A DNA stretch of 64,000 bases from Capnocytophaga sp. ARDL2 (GTDB lineage: Bacteria > Bacteroidota > Bacteroidia > Flavobacteriales > Flavobacteriaceae): contig NZ_CP168034.1 in assembly GCF_041530365.1 (NCBI RefSeq), positions 434,001-498,000 of the forward strand, read 5' to 3'. The notes beneath the pieces were generated by a model. The model searched no databases. It was not told where the DNA came from and worked only from the letters and a program-made list of their open reading frames with translations. Numbering within the stretch: the stretch's first letter is position 1; every line of letters begins with the position of its first letter. Below, piece by piece: positions 18,447-28,845 of the stretch. A program made the position numbers and the translations under genes.

Positions 18447-20575
18447 TTATAAAATCATACTCAATTGTATTTTCTTTTGTACTTTGTCTATAGCTACCAC
18501 TTTTACTTGAACATGCTGATGCAGTTGGACATGATCGGCAACTTGACTGATATAACCTTCTTTGATTTGTGAAATATGCACCAAGCCATTTTCTTTGATA
18601 CCAATATCTACAAAACATCCAAAATTGGTGATATTATTTACAATACCGTTGTAAACTCGACCGATAACCACATCATCTATCGTTTTTAGAGTTGGGTCAA
18701 ATTCCAAAACTTTGGCTACTTTTCGAGGGTCTATACCTGGTTTTTTCAATTCGTTGAGTACATCGGTAATGTATAATTTCCCTATATTTTCATCTGTGTA
18801 TTTTTCTATCGAAATTTGATTAATCAAAGTTTCATTACCTATCAAAGAATTGATAGGCACTTGTAAATCTTTTGCAATTTTACTTACCACAGAAAATACT
18901 TCTGGATGTATGGCCGAATTATCCAACGGATTGTCGCTGTCCAATATCCTCAAAAACGCCACCGATTGTTGATAAGCTTTTTCGCCCAATCTTGGAACTT
19001 TTTTCAACGCATCACGCGAAGTAAAAGCTCCGTTTTCTGTGCGGTATTTTACGATGTTTTCAGCCATTTTTTCGCCAATACCCGATACATATTTTAGTAA
19101 TTCTTTGCTCGCTGTATTAAGGTTTACCCCTACTCTATTTACGCATTTTTCTACGACTAATTCCAATTCTTTTTTTAGCAGATTTTGGTCAACATCGTGT
19201 TGATACTGTCCCACTCCAATTGATTTTGGGTCTATTTTTACTAACTCGGCCAATGGGTCTTGCAAGCGACGACCGATAGACACAGCACCACGTACCGTAA
19301 TATCGTAGTTTGGAAACTCTTCTCTGGCGATTTTTGATGCCGAATAAATAGAAGCTTCCGGCTTCGTTTACTACAAATACCTGTACTTTTCGGTCAAAAG
19401 CCGTGTTTTTGATAAACTGTTCGGTTTCTCTCGATGCCGTACCGTTTCCGATAGCAATGGCGTCTATTTTATGAGCATTTACTAGTGAACGCATTTTTTT
19501 ACTTGCCAATCCAATTTCTTTTTGAGGCGGATGTGGAAAAATGGTTTCATTGTGGAGCAAATTTCCGTTTTCGTCTATACACACTACTTTACACCCTGTC
19601 TTAAAACCTGGGTCGATAGCCAAAATTCGTTTTTCTCCCAACGGAGCTTCCCAACAACAATTGCGAAAGATTTTTTGAAAAAACTTCAATAGAATTAACA
19701 TCGGCTTTGGTTTTGTATTCCAGCAAAACTTCATTGGAAATCGACGGTTCTATCAATCGTTTGTAACTATCTGCAATGGCTTTTTCGATGTGAATAACTG
19801 CTTCGTTATCAGGGTTTTTTATCACAGATTTTTCGATGATTTGCAAAGCATCTTTTTTGTCTATGGTAGCCGAAAATTTTATAAAACCTTCGTTTTCTGC
19901 ACGCAACACCGCCAACAATCTATGTGAAGGCATTTTGTAGAGCGGTTCGCTCCAGTCGAAATATTGATTGTATTTTTGAGCGTTTTCGTCTTCGTTTTTG
20001 CCTTTTACCACTTTGGTAGCAATCACAGCTTCGCGTTGAAATTTGCGACGAATAGCCTTTCTCACCCAAGTATTTTCATTGATCCATTCGGCGATAATAT
20101 CTCTTGCACCTTGCAGAGCATCTTCGATAGAAGACACTTCGTTTGAAAGGTATTTTTTTGCAGTAAAATCCAAATTTTCCACTCTTTGACTCATGATTAA
20201 TTTTGCCAAAGGTTCCAATCCCAAGGCACGAGCTGTATCGGCTTTAGTTTTTCTTTTCTTTTTGTATGGCAAATACAAGTCTTCTAATTCTACCAAATCA
20301 AATGATTGTAAAATCTTGTCTTTCAGTGGTTCGGTAAGAGCATTCTGTTCTTCGATTGATTGTAAAATAGATTCTTTACGCTTTTCGATGGTGATAAAAG
20401 ATTCGTGAGCTTTGGCGATAGCCTCGATTTGTTCTTCGTTGAGATTGCCTGTGCGGTCTTTGCGATAACGAGCGATAAAAGGAATGGTACAATCCTCTGA
20501 AAGCAAAAGCAATACAGTGGAAATATTTTTTTCGGCAAGAGCCGTTTTTTGAGCGATAAACGCAGTATTTGTCAT
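18447..20575 (-). pseudogene. tex: Transcription accessory protein Tex, with two frameshifts
   Basis: Tex is a large RNA-binding protein (HTH, YqgF-like, HhH and S1 domains) affecting transcription and stress response. The first frame starts at 20575 (MTNTAFIAQK) and holds the N-terminal helical part (about 300 residues). The second, to about 19350, holds the YqgF-like core (LAIDPGFKTGCKVV). The third, to 18447, holds the helix-hairpin-helix part (VSGIGEKMAENIVKYR) and S1 domain (GCFVDIGIKENGLVH). Both breaks are a single extra A in GGAGCT (near 19648 and 19355 on the + strand); removing them gives a normal 708-residue Tex. Confidence 0.85.
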
Positions 20576-20767
20576 AGATGAGTATGTTTATTTTTAATGA
20601 AATGCAAAGATAGTTATATAATGTAGAATGTATAGTGAATAAAGTTTAATTCTTTAGAATTGAGCGTGTGATTTGTCAAACTACCTTTTGAAGATATTTT
20701 ATTTGGCAGGAATATTCAATTGTAAATAAATGAGTATTGTAAAATACACAACAGGATTAACCAAAAA

Positions 20768-20800
20768 AAAACATCGCCCATAGAGCGATGTTTTTGATTT
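20768..20800 (-). terminator. Terminator after the 20.8-21.3 kb lipoprotein gene
   Basis: The stem ACATCGC / GCGATGT with a 7-base loop and T-runs on both sides lies 10 bases beyond the stop of the - strand gene. Confidence 0.75.
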
Positions 20801-20804
20801 TTAA

Positions 20805-21329
20805 TTACCATTTTGTATCAGGTTCTACTCTAAATAATGGTACTTTAAACTTACCATTTTTAAAGGTTTTTGATTTAAATTCTAAAGGTTCAAGTGTAAG
20901 TGTTCCTTCAAATTCACCATAAACATAATTGTCATTTTGATGGATATTTTTGAAAACTATTGGGTTTTCGGGGTCAGATTTTAGGAAAACATCTGATGCA
21001 GCAACCCCACTTTGTCTTACATAACGGTCTCTATAATTAACCTCAAAATCAATGATTGTTTTTTTATCATCTCCAAGGATACAAACAATTGAAATTTGTT
21101 CAAATTTATTTACGGGTTCTATTTCAATTCTAGATTGGTGAGACCAACCCGAAAAAACATCATCGATAAAGTAAGGGAATGTGTAATTTTTTGAACTAAA
21201 ATGTTTGTATTCCCCATCAACTTCTACCTCTACAACCCCCCTGTCAAAAGTTGGTTTTACTTCTTGTTCTTCATTTGTACAACTCAACAAACTAAATATG
21301 GATAAAATAATCGTAAAATATTTTTTCAT
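20805..21329 (-). CDS. Lipoprotein, unknown function
   Basis: A 174-residue product with a clear lipoprotein signal (YFTIILSIFSLLSCTNEE, lipid Cys at about residue 17). The mature part is beta-rich (VEVEVDGEYKHFSSKNYTF, GEFEGTLTLEPLEF) and probably forms a single beta-sandwich; no family is recognised. It is monocistronic, bounded by a terminator and by a 340-bp divergent region in front of the suf operon. Confidence 0.6.
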   Translation of the reverse strand: MKKYFTIILSIFSLLSCTNEEQEVKPTFDRGVVEVEVDGEYKHFSSKNYTFPYFIDDVFSGWSHQSRIEIEPVNKFEQISIVCILGDDKKTIIDFEVNYRDRYVRQSGVAASDVFLKSDPENPIVFKNIHQNDNYVYGEFEGTLTLEPLEFKSKTFKNGKFKVPLFRVEPDTKW

Positions 21330-21672
21330 TGTTTGTAAATATTTATATTAAAAAATCGACGCGAAATTATTTTGGGTAAAAGAAATATCAAAACAAAAAA
21401 AGTTAATAATTAGTTAATTATAGTAATTAAAATATAATGTATTAACGCGTTGTGCATTATGAGATAAATAAAATAAAAGCAAGTATAATTTAAAATGCAC
21501 ATTTTTTTTTTTATTATGCAAAGGTCTCTAAACGAATAAAATCATCCTTTGAGGTGTTTTTTATGTTGAAAATAAGAGATGTATCATAAATTTCTATTAA
21601 TATCCATTTCACAAATTTAGGTTCAAAAAAATATAGTATCTTTGCACACAAAAACTAAAATCAAAAGGACTT
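21330..21672. promoter_or_regulatory. Divergent control region before the suf operon
   Basis: About 340 bp, AT-rich and without a gene. A -7 element TATCTTTG lies at 21637-21644, 29 bases before the first suf gene; at the expected -33 position only a weak T-rich match is present. No clear operator for an iron-sulfur regulator was found by eye. Confidence 0.5.
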
Positions 21673-22002
21673 ATGATAAAAGTATCAGAATCAGCTGCAA
21701 AAAGAGCAAAAATGCTTATGGAAGATGATGGTTTTGATCCTACAACCGACTTTATTCGCGTAGGAGTGAAGAGTGGTGGTTGTTCGGGATTGGAATACGA
21801 ACTAAAATTTGATAAAAATACTACTGAAAATGATAAATTTTTTGAAGACAACGGCGTAAAAATCGTTGTAGACAAGAAGAGTTTTTTATACTTGGTAGGT
21901 ACTACCCTGGACTATTCGGGAGGTCTCAATGGAAAAGGATTTGTGTTTAATAATCCCAACGCTGCTAGAACTTGCGGATGTGGAGAGAGTTTTTCGCTGT
22001 AA
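21673..22002 (+). CDS. Iron-sulfur cluster assembly scaffold/carrier, HesB/IscA/SufA type
   Basis: A-type carriers hold and transfer Fe-S clusters to target proteins. The 109-residue protein has the family length and the three conserved Cys: one in SGGCSGLEY (about residue 37) and two in RTCGCGESF near the C-terminus. It is the first gene of the suf group, 90 bp before sufB, and could be called sufA. Confidence 0.93.
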   Translation: MIKVSESAAKRAKMLMEDDGFDPTTDFIRVGVKSGGCSGLEYELKFDKNTTENDKFFEDNGVKIVVDKKSFLYLVGTTLDYSGGLNGKGFVFNNPNAARTCGCGESFSL

Positions 22003-22093
22003 ATAAATACCATCAGAACTTACGGCATTAAGAAATTTAGAAATTTTAAATGCGAAGCACTAATTTTAGCTTGCGAAGCATAAATAAATAACA

Positions 22094-23542
22094 ATGAATA
22101 AATATACCGAAGACGATTTAAGGGAAGACCTTAAAAACAAAGAATACGAATATGGTTTTTATACGGATATAGAATCTGAAACTTTTCCTATAGGACTCAA
22201 TGAGGAAATTATCCGTGCAATTTCTAAGAAAAAAGAAGAGCCTGAATGGATGACCGAATGGCGTTTGGAAGCATTCCGAATTTGGAAAAATATGATTGAA
22301 CCAGAATGGTCAAATGTAACTTACGAAAAACCTGATTTTCAGTCGATTTCTTATTACTCGGCTCCAAAGAAGAAAGACAAATACCAATCGTTAGACGAGG
22401 TAGATCCAGAGTTGTTGGAAACTTTCAACAAATTGGGAATTTCTCTCGACGAACAAAAAAGATTGGCTGGAGTTGCCATAGACATTGTAATGGATTCTGT
22501 GTCTGTAGCCACAACTTTCAAAGAAACTTTAGCAGAAAAAGGAATCATCTTCTGTTCGATTTCAGAAGCAATCAAAGAACACCCAGAATTGGTAAAAAAA
22601 TACATTGGAACCGTAGTACCGCGTACCGACAATTTTTATGCAGCATTGAATTCGGCTGTGTTTTCAGATGGGTCGTTTTGTTACATTCCAAAAGGAGTGA
22701 GATGTCCGATGGAACTTTCTACTTATTTCCGTATCAATCAAGCAGGTACAGGACAGTTTGAGCGTACATTGCTCATTGCAGACGAGGGAAGTTATGTATC
22801 ATACCTTGAAGGATGTACTGCACCAATGCGTGACGAAAATCAATTACACGCAGCGGTGGTTGAATTGATTGCTCTTAGCGATGCCGAAATCAAATATTCT
22901 ACAGTACAAAACTGGTTTCCAGGAGACAAAGAAGGAAAAGGAGGGGTGTTTAACTTTGTAACCAAACGAGGAATTTGTGAGAAAAACGCAAAAATCTCTT
23001 GGACACAAGTAGAAACAGGTTCTGCTGTAACTTGGAAATACCCTTCGTGCATATTGAAAGGCGACAATTCGATTGGAGAATTTTATTCAATCGCAGTAAC
23101 CAATAATTTTCAACAAGCCGATACAGGTACAAAAATGATTCACTTGGGAAAAAATACCAAATCAACCATCATTTCAAAGGGAATTTCAGCTGGAAAATCT
23201 CAAAACTCTTACCGTGGATTGGTACAAATAGGAGCAAGAGCAGAAAACGCAAGAAATTTCTCTCAATGTGATTCATTGTTGATGGGTAACGAATGTGGAG
23301 CTCACACTTTTCCATACATCGAGTCGAAAAACGCATCAGCAAAATTGGAACACGAAGCAACCACTTCAAAAATCGGTGAAGACCAAATTTTTTATTGCAA
23401 CCAAAGAGGAATTCCTACAGAAACAGCCATTGCCCTGATTGTAAATGGATTTAGTAGAGAAGTACTCGACAAATTGCCAATGGAGTTTGCCGTAGAAGCC
23501 AAAAAACTATTAGAAATCAGTTTAGAAGGTTCCGTGGGATAA
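22094..23542 (+). CDS. sufB: Fe-S cluster assembly protein SufB
   Basis: SufB is the scaffold subunit of the SufBC2D complex, on which Fe-S clusters are built with sulfur from SufS/SufE. The 482-residue protein has the expected length and the diagnostic stretches [23 protein letters not shown] (about 195-217), [20 protein letters not shown] and [15 protein letters not shown]. SufC and sufD follow, in the usual order. The sequence is highly conserved, so the call is certain. Confidence 0.98.
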   Translation: MNKYTEDDLREDLKNKEYEYGFYTDIESETFPIGLNEEIIRAISKKKEEPEWMTEWRLEAFRIWKNMIEPEWSNVTYEKPDFQSISYYSAPKKKDKYQSLDEVDPELLETFNKLGISLDEQKRLAGVAIDIVMDSVSVATTFKETLAEKGIIFCSISEAIKEHPELVKKYIGTVVPRTDNFYAALNSAVFSDGSFCYIPKGVRCPMELSTYFRINQAGTGQFERTLLIADEGSYVSYLEGCTAPMRDENQLHAAVVELIALSDAEIKYSTVQNWFPGDKEGKGGVFNFVTKRGICEKNAKISWTQVETGSAVTWKYPSCILKGDNSIGEFYSIAVTNNFQQADTGTKMIHLGKNTKSTIISKGISAGKSQNSYRGLVQIGARAENARNFSQCDSLLMGNECGAHTFPYIESKNASAKLEHEATTSKIGEDQIFYCNQRGIPTETAIALIVNGFSREVLDKLPMEFAVEAKKLLEISLEGSVG

Positions 23543-23644
23543 ATTTGTAGTTATCTTGAAATTATTATAAATGTTGATTTTTTAATTTCTAATGAATGAT
23601 TCCAATAATTCAAAATTTAAAAATCAAAATAAACAAAAAGAAAC

Positions 23645-24382
23645 ATGTTAAAAATAAATAACTTACACGCTTCTGTAGAAGAAAAAGAAATATTAAAAGG
23701 TATCAACCTCGAAGTAAAAGCAGGTGAGGTACACGCAATTATGGGACCAAATGGGGCAGGAAAATCTACCTTGTCTTCCATTATCGCAGGAAACGAAAAC
23801 TTTGAAGTAACCAAAGGAGAAATTATCCTTGACGGAGAAGAATTAAACGATTTAGCACCAGAAGAAAGAGCTCACAAAGGCGTATTCTTGTCGTTTCAAT
23901 ATCCAGTAGAAATCCCAGGAGTATCTGTAACCAATTTTATTAAAACGGCAATCAACGAAACTAGAAAAGCAAACGGTCAGGAAGATATGCCAGCAAATGA
24001 AATGTTGAAATTGATCAAAGAAAAATCTGAAATGCTCGAAATCGATAGAAAATTCCTTTCTCGTTCGCTAAACGAAGGTTTTTCTGGAGGAGAGAAAAAG
24101 AGAAACGAAATCTTCCAAATGGCAATGTTAAACCCTAAATTGGCTATTTTAGACGAAACAGACTCAGGATTGGACATCGACGCATTGCGTATCGTAGCCA
24201 ATGGTGTAAATAAATTGAGAAGCGAAAACAACGCAATCATCGTTATTACACACTACCAAAGACTTTTAGACTACATCGTACCAGATTTTGTACATGTATT
24301 GCACGATGGTAAAATCATCAAAACAGGTCCAAAAGAATTGGCATTGGAATTAGAAGAAAAAGGATACGACTGGTTGAAATAA
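23645..24382 (+). CDS. sufC: Fe-S cluster assembly ATPase SufC
   Basis: SufC is the ABC-type ATPase of the SufBC2D complex. The 245-residue protein has Walker A GPNGAGKSTL (about 35-44), the ABC signature with FSGGEKKRNEI, Walker B LAILDETDSGLD and the switch His in ITHYQR. It follows sufB after about 100 bp and precedes sufD by 15 bp. Confidence 0.98.
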   Translation: MLKINNLHASVEEKEILKGINLEVKAGEVHAIMGPNGAGKSTLSSIIAGNENFEVTKGEIILDGEELNDLAPEERAHKGVFLSFQYPVEIPGVSVTNFIKTAINETRKANGQEDMPANEMLKLIKEKSEMLEIDRKFLSRSLNEGFSGGEKKRNEIFQMAMLNPKLAILDETDSGLDIDALRIVANGVNKLRSENNAIIVITHYQRLLDYIVPDFVHVLHDGKIIKTGPKELALELEEKGYDWLK

Positions 24383-24397
24383 AACAAACAAAATCAA

Positions 24398-25714
24398 ATG
24401 GAATTAAAAGAAAAATTAGTTTCCTCTTTTTTGGCATTCGAACAAAAAGTTGATATAAACACAGACCTACATACTGTGAGAAATCAAGCTTTGAAAACCT
24501 TTGAACAAAAAGGATTTCCTACCAAAAAAGAAGAAGCTTGGAAATATACTTCGCTCAATAGTATTTTGGTAACAGACTATTCAATTTTACCAAAAGATCA
24601 AAGCGAAATCGAGTGGAAAGATGTAAAAAAATATTTCCTAAACGATGTAGATACTTACAAAGTAGTATTCATTAATGGAGTATTTGCTTCGCATCTATCT
24701 TCTACAACTCACGACGGATTGGATGTATGCTTGATGTCATCGGCATTGACCAAACCTAAGTACAAAATGATAATCGATGCATATTTCAATAAAACAATCA
24801 ATGAAAATGATAGTTTAACGAATTTGAACACAGCCTATAGTTTGGAAGGTGCATATATCAATATTCCTAAATCTGTAGTAGTGCAAAAACCTATCGAAAT
24901 TATCTATCTTTCTACAGGTGATACAGCAAATTTTGTACAGCCACGCAACTTGATTATTGTAGGCGAAAATGCCCATGTACAAATCATTGAAAGACATCAA
25001 TCTTTGTCGAAACAATCTATGTTTACAAACAGTGTAACCGAAATTTTTGCAGCCAAAAGAGCTATTGTAGATTACTACAAAATACAAAATGATCTCGATA
25101 CCGCAAATTTGATAGATAATACTTATATCGAACAAAAACAAGAAAGTAGAGTATCTGTACATACTTTTTCTTTTGGAGGAAATCTTACAAGAAACAATTT
25201 GAATTTCTATCAAAAAGGAGAAAGAATTGATTCTACATTAAAAGGTGTTACTATTATCGGTGGAAAGCAGCATGTAGATCATTATACTTTGGTAAATCAC
25301 GAACAACCCAATTGCGAATCGCACCAAAACTACAAAGGAATTTTTGATGACAGAGCCACAGGTGTATTCAATGGTAAAATATATGTAGATAAAATCGCTC
25401 AAAAAACAGATGCATTTCAGCAAAACAACAACATATTGCTCACAGACAAAGCTACATTAAATACCAAGCCTCAGCTTGAAATTTTTGCCGATGATGTAAA
25501 ATGTTCGCATGGTTGTACCATAGGACAGTTAGACGAAACAGCTTTGTTTTATATGCAACAACGAGGTATTCCCAAAAAAGAAGCAAAAGCTTTGTTGATG
25601 TATGCCTTTACACACGAAGTATTAGAATCTGTAAAAATCCCAGATTTGCAAATGAAATTACAAGATATTATTTCTCAAAAACTTGGTGTAACTATCGGAT
25701 TTGAAGAAGTTTAA
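24398..25714 (+). CDS. sufD: Fe-S cluster assembly protein SufD
   Basis: SufD pairs with SufB on the SufC dimer and is needed for iron entry into the cluster. The 438-residue protein shows the N-terminal helical segment with GFPTKKEEAWKYTSL and the C-terminal SufB/SufD beta-helix core (DVKCSHGCTIGQLDETALFYMQQRG). The Cys/His pair in KCSHG is at the SufB-SufD interface in the family. No sufS or sufE follows in this window; a terminator ends the operon here. Confidence 0.97.
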   Translation: MELKEKLVSSFLAFEQKVDINTDLHTVRNQALKTFEQKGFPTKKEEAWKYTSLNSILVTDYSILPKDQSEIEWKDVKKYFLNDVDTYKVVFINGVFASHLSSTTHDGLDVCLMSSALTKPKYKMIIDAYFNKTINENDSLTNLNTAYSLEGAYINIPKSVVVQKPIEIIYLSTGDTANFVQPRNLIIVGENAHVQIIERHQSLSKQSMFTNSVTEIFAAKRAIVDYYKIQNDLDTANLIDNTYIEQKQESRVSVHTFSFGGNLTRNNLNFYQKGERIDSTLKGVTIIGGKQHVDHYTLVNHEQPNCESHQNYKGIFDDRATGVFNGKIYVDKIAQKTDAFQQNNNILLTDKATLNTKPQLEIFADDVKCSHGCTIGQLDETALFYMQQRGIPKKEAKALLMYAFTHEVLESVKIPDLQMKLQDIISQKLGVTIGFEEV

Positions 25715-25721
25715 TAATCAA

Positions 25722-25756
25722 AAAGACGGTTTAATTTTTTAAACCGTCTTTTTTTT
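25722..25756 (+). terminator. Terminator of the suf operon
   Basis: The stem AAGACGGTTTA / TAAACCGTCTT with a short loop and an eight-base T-run lies 8 bases past the sufD stop. Confidence 0.85.
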
Positions 25757-26068
25757 AGAATTAACTCCTGTGAGGATATAAAAAATACATTTTTTTATTT
25801 GCAAATATTTTTAATAATCTAAGTATTTAAAATCGCAAAGGTCTTTTTTTATAAGTACAATATATTTTGATGTTACTCTTTTTTATAAATAAAAGATTTT
25901 CTTATAATTGTATATTTTATTTAAAAAAAATAAATAAAACACTTGTTTATTTTGATTTTATATAATACTTCCGCAATCGGAAATTTCAATCATCGTTTTG
26001 ATAGTGCAATAAGCCAGCATTGCAAAATATTTGATATAGTATTAACAAGGCAACAAACATTTAGGAGC

Positions 26069-26254
26069 TTGGTATTTGTAGCATTAGGAATTGCTACATT
26101 AGGAACAGGAATTTATTCATGTACTAATGATGAAAAAGAAATATCAGAAAAAGGTAACTATCAGCCTAAACAAAGAAAAATAGAAAAAGAAAATTTTAGT
26201 TATAAATTAATTTATGAGAACAGAGAATTATTAGATAATCCAAAAACATGGTAA
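26069..26254 (+). CDS. Probable lipoprotein fragment, start unclear
   Basis: The frame is open from 25943 to 26254 but has no ATG in front of a lipoprotein-like signal (VFVALGIATLGTGIYSCTNDEK). TTG at 26069 would give a plain signal peptide with lipobox IYSC; TTG at 25943 gives an unlikely leader. The mature part is short and Lys-rich. It could be the remains of a longer gene whose 5' end was lost. It overlaps the next gene by seven bases. Confidence 0.35.
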   Translation: MVFVALGIATLGTGIYSCTNDEKEISEKGNYQPKQRKIEKENFSYKLIYENRELLDNPKTW

Positions 26255-26553
26255 ACAAAGATAAAAACATAATCACCGCTCTATATATTATTCAATTGAT
26301 TTGTTTTACATTTTGGATAATTGCTAAAATACCAACTTTACAAAGTCTTGCGTTTTTCAATATTGTATATCAACTGCTGGTTTTCATTATGATAGCTCTA
26401 TCTATCGTTTTGTTTGTAGCATTTGCTTTTCTTTGGATAAAAAAACAATTTAAATGCTTTACTACTGAGTACTTTGCTCTACTTTTGAGTATTGCAACAC
26501 TCATCATCATGAGATTTGTAGAAAAAATAGACTCATTATCTTTATTTCGATGA
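26248..26553 (+). CDS. Small membrane protein, three helices
   Basis: A 101-residue product with three predicted membrane segments (ITALYIIQLICFTFWIIA, FNIVYQLLVFIMIALSIVLF and TEYFALLLSIATLIIM). No family is recognised. The start overlaps the stop of the preceding frame (ATGGTAA), which suggests translational coupling. It borders the transposase remnant. Confidence 0.5.
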   Translation: MVNKDKNIITALYIIQLICFTFWIIAKIPTLQSLAFFNIVYQLLVFIMIALSIVLFVAFAFLWIKKQFKCFTTEYFALLLSIATLIIMRFVEKIDSLSLFR

Positions 26554-26589
26554 AGATATAATATAGGCTACTTTTGTCTAGTAGCTTGT

Positions 26590-27150
26590 ATTTTTTATAA
26601 AGAACTCATCTCGACTTTTTCTTTTGTTTTCACAAATATTGGCTATGATACCTTCTGAGGCGGTTATTTTCCGAAGATTTTCACTGTCAAAACCTGCATA
26701 AAAATTCACAAATAAACCCTCTATGGAGATTTCAGCTTTTTTCAAAACGGATGTAGTTTATTGAAAATGAGTCTCTATATTATACAAGTCGTGATGTTCG
26801 CCAGATATAGGCTGAGACATTGCCAACATCAAACCTTGCCTATCGGACAGGTACAAACTGTTGGTTGTTTTTGCTTTTTTACGAGCTTGATATCTTACTT
26901 GTTCCCTCCTTTTTCGGTAAGGCTCAAACACGGTTTTATAGCTCAGAACTACCTCTGAAAATAATTGTTCCATCGGTAAAAGAGCCTATTGAATACCTGT
27001 TTTCAATTAATACAAATACAGTTAATTATCTCACTAATAGGCGATTTTGGCTTAAACCCTCTTTTTCTTTTAGGTAAATGTGGGATAATTTCTTCTACTA
27101 TAGTATCTTTGTCCAGTACTACAAACGAGGTCTTAGGTTTTTATGTTTTA
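26590..27150 (-). pseudogene. Remnant of an IS5-type transposase gene
   Basis: Reading the - strand in several frames recovers pieces of an IS5-superfamily transposase: an N-terminal piece (LDKDTIVEEIIPHLPKRKRG, 27110-27050), an HTH-like piece (VVLSYKTVFEPYRKRRE), a DDE-core piece with SGEHHDLYNIETHF (about 26800), and a later piece with IEGLFVNFYAGFDSENLRK. The pieces are separated by frameshifts and stops, and the C-terminus is missing. No clean terminal inverted repeats were found. The stretch 26554-27249 holds nothing else. Confidence 0.65.
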
Positions 27151-27249
27151 CACCACAAAAATCATAATTCCTTGTTTGTTTTCAAAAAGTCAAGATAGGT
27201 TCATTGTTTAATTTAGGTATTATACAATATATACTAATACGATTTGTAT

Positions 27250-28008
27250 TTATTCTCTAATTACTTCATAAAGTACTGGTTTACTAGGGCTTGCATCATT
27301 TTCAAAAGAGGCGATTTGCAAATTGAGTAAATAGTAACCATCTTTGATGTGATTTTCAACAAAAATCATCTCGGTAATGGTACAGTCCATTCGAGCATCT
27401 TCGTTCAATTGTTGTGTATCCTTTACATTCCAAAAGGCTTTGTGAGCTACCAATTTTCCTTCATCTACTTCTTTATCCACGCTTGGCAAGTCGATTAATA
27501 GATGTTTTACTCCTTTTTCTCTTAGGTAAATAGTTGTTTCTTCCAACAAATACGGCGGATTGGTATTTGAGTAGTTTTTGTGTTTTTTTTCCTCAGTATT
27601 TGGCAAAGTGCGAATCACAACCGCTTCAGTTGGTTGTGTTTCTAAAAATTCAAACCAATGTTTTTCGATGACAAAATCCTCATTTTGCTTTTTAGGTGTT
27701 ACCGAAACCAATGTAGTCGTGAAAAAAAACTCTTTCAACAGTTGATTAATCGAATAAAATTCTTTGGTAATATGCCCCAAACACTCGGTATGTGTGCCGT
27801 GTGCATGCGGATTGAAAAATACATTATTGAAATTGGTCGATGAGGTACCCGAAGCCACGCTGCCTACAAAATTGCCCATAATTACAGGTTTGATTTCAGG
27901 TGCGTTTTGATACCACGCAATAGGATTGTTGGTATTTCCCTGCAATGGTAACGAAATATCTAATGGTTTTGATGTATCGATGCTGTGGTTTTTTATTGAT
28001 AGTATCAT
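27250..28008 (-). CDS. Cyclase-family metal hydrolase (kynurenine formamidase-like)
   Basis: A 252-residue protein of the cyclase family (Pfam PF04199), whose members hydrolyse amide or lactone bonds with a Zn or Mn ion; kynurenine formamidase is the best-known one. The metal-binding motif HAHGTHTECLGH is present (about residues 68-79). DISLPL near the N-terminus and the LLIDLPSVDKEVDEG segment are also typical. Substrate unknown. It is flanked by short tandem repeats upstream. Confidence 0.8.
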   Translation of the reverse strand: MILSIKNHSIDTSKPLDISLPLQGNTNNPIAWYQNAPEIKPVIMGNFVGSVASGTSSTNFNNVFFNPHAHGTHTECLGHITKEFYSINQLLKEFFFTTTLVSVTPKKQNEDFVIEKHWFEFLETQPTEAVVIRTLPNTEEKKHKNYSNTNPPYLLEETTIYLREKGVKHLLIDLPSVDKEVDEGKLVAHKAFWNVKDTQQLNEDARMDCTITEMIFVENHIKDGYYLLNLQIASFENDASPSKPVLYEVIRE

Positions 28009-28083
28009 AGGAATTTAGGAATTTGGATCCCGCAGTAGACGAGACAAGAATGTGATGATTTGAGAATTTTAAAATTGTATAAT

Positions 28084-28117
28084 GTATCACGTATCACGTA
28101 TCACGTATCACGTATTA
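28084..28117. repeat. Heptanucleotide tandem repeat (GTATCAC)n
   Basis: Four copies of GTATCAC in a row followed by GTATTA, upstream of the cyclase gene on its - strand. The unit is 7 bp, as in the larger array nearby. Confidence 0.9.
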
Positions 28118-28221
28118 AACGGGACAAGTATTTGCTCATTTTATTACAATTGAATATTTATTTTATAAAATTGAAAAATATTAAACTATAAATCAATAAG
28201 CATTTACAAATAATTACTATC

Positions 28222-28305
28222 TTAATACTTAATACTTAATACTTAATACTTAATACTTAATACTTAATACTTAATACTTAATACTTAATACTTAATACTT
28301 AATAT
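28222..28305. repeat. Heptanucleotide tandem repeat (TTAATAC)n overlapping the end of the PAP2 gene
   Basis: Eleven perfect copies of TTAATAC plus one imperfect copy. The last three copies run into the PAP2 coding region, and the stop codon (28287-28285 on the - strand) is made by the repeat itself. Confidence 0.95.
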
Positions 28306-28842
28306 TATCTTCTTATAAATCCAATAAAACAAATACCCTGAACACAATCCAAAGGCATAACCTACAAGGATATCGGTAGGAAAGTGCAATGCCAAATAAA
28401 TACGCGTATAGGCAAAAATCAATGGAAATAAAAACAGCAATGCTGCGTATTTGTAATAGCGTTTTAATATTTGATAAATGATAAAAATAGACCCTAAACT
28501 ATTGGAAGCATGTCCAGAAAAAAAGCTATAACTATGCGAACCACGCAATATACGCAATTGGTCTATCAAATTGGGATTGTTTACAGGGCGTAGTCGTTGT
28601 GTGTTATTTTTTACCAAATTGGTCATTTGATCGGTAAAGACAAAAAACAGAGTCAATACCAAGACCAATATACCAAATTGTTTCCAACCGATGTTTTTTA
28701 TCAACAAATAAGCTATCAAAAGGAAGATAGGCAACCAATTGATTTGATGAGTGATAAACATAAAAATAGGGTCGAAAAAAGGCGTTCCTAAATTGTTTAG
28801 AAACACCAGTAATTGATGGTCAAGTTCTATCAATTGATTCAT
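28285..28842 (-). CDS. PAP2-family membrane phosphatase
   Basis: A 185-residue integral membrane protein of the PAP2 acid phosphatase family, probably acting on undecaprenyl or other lipid phosphates at the outer face of the inner membrane. The three motifs are visible: KNNTQRLRP (about 78-86), SYSFFSGHASNSLG (catalytic His in SGH, about 100-113), and RIYLALHFPTDILVG (about 145-160). The C-terminus (ILSIKY) is encoded by the heptanucleotide repeat. It starts only three bases past the frameshifted tatA, so both were probably one operon. Confidence 0.85.
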   Translation of the reverse strand: MNQLIELDHQLLVFLNNLGTPFFDPIFMFITHQINWLPIFLLIAYLLIKNIGWKQFGILVLVLTLFFVFTDQMTNLVKNNTQRLRPVNNPNLIDQLRILRGSHSYSFFSGHASNSLGSIFIIYQILKRYYKYAALLFLFPLIFAYTRIYLALHFPTDILVGYAFGLCSGYLFYWIYKKIILSIKY

Positions 28843-28845
28843 AGA

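Noticed and set aside
28222..28305. CRISPR array
   Set aside because: A simple 7-bp tandem repeat with no spacers and no cas genes nearby.
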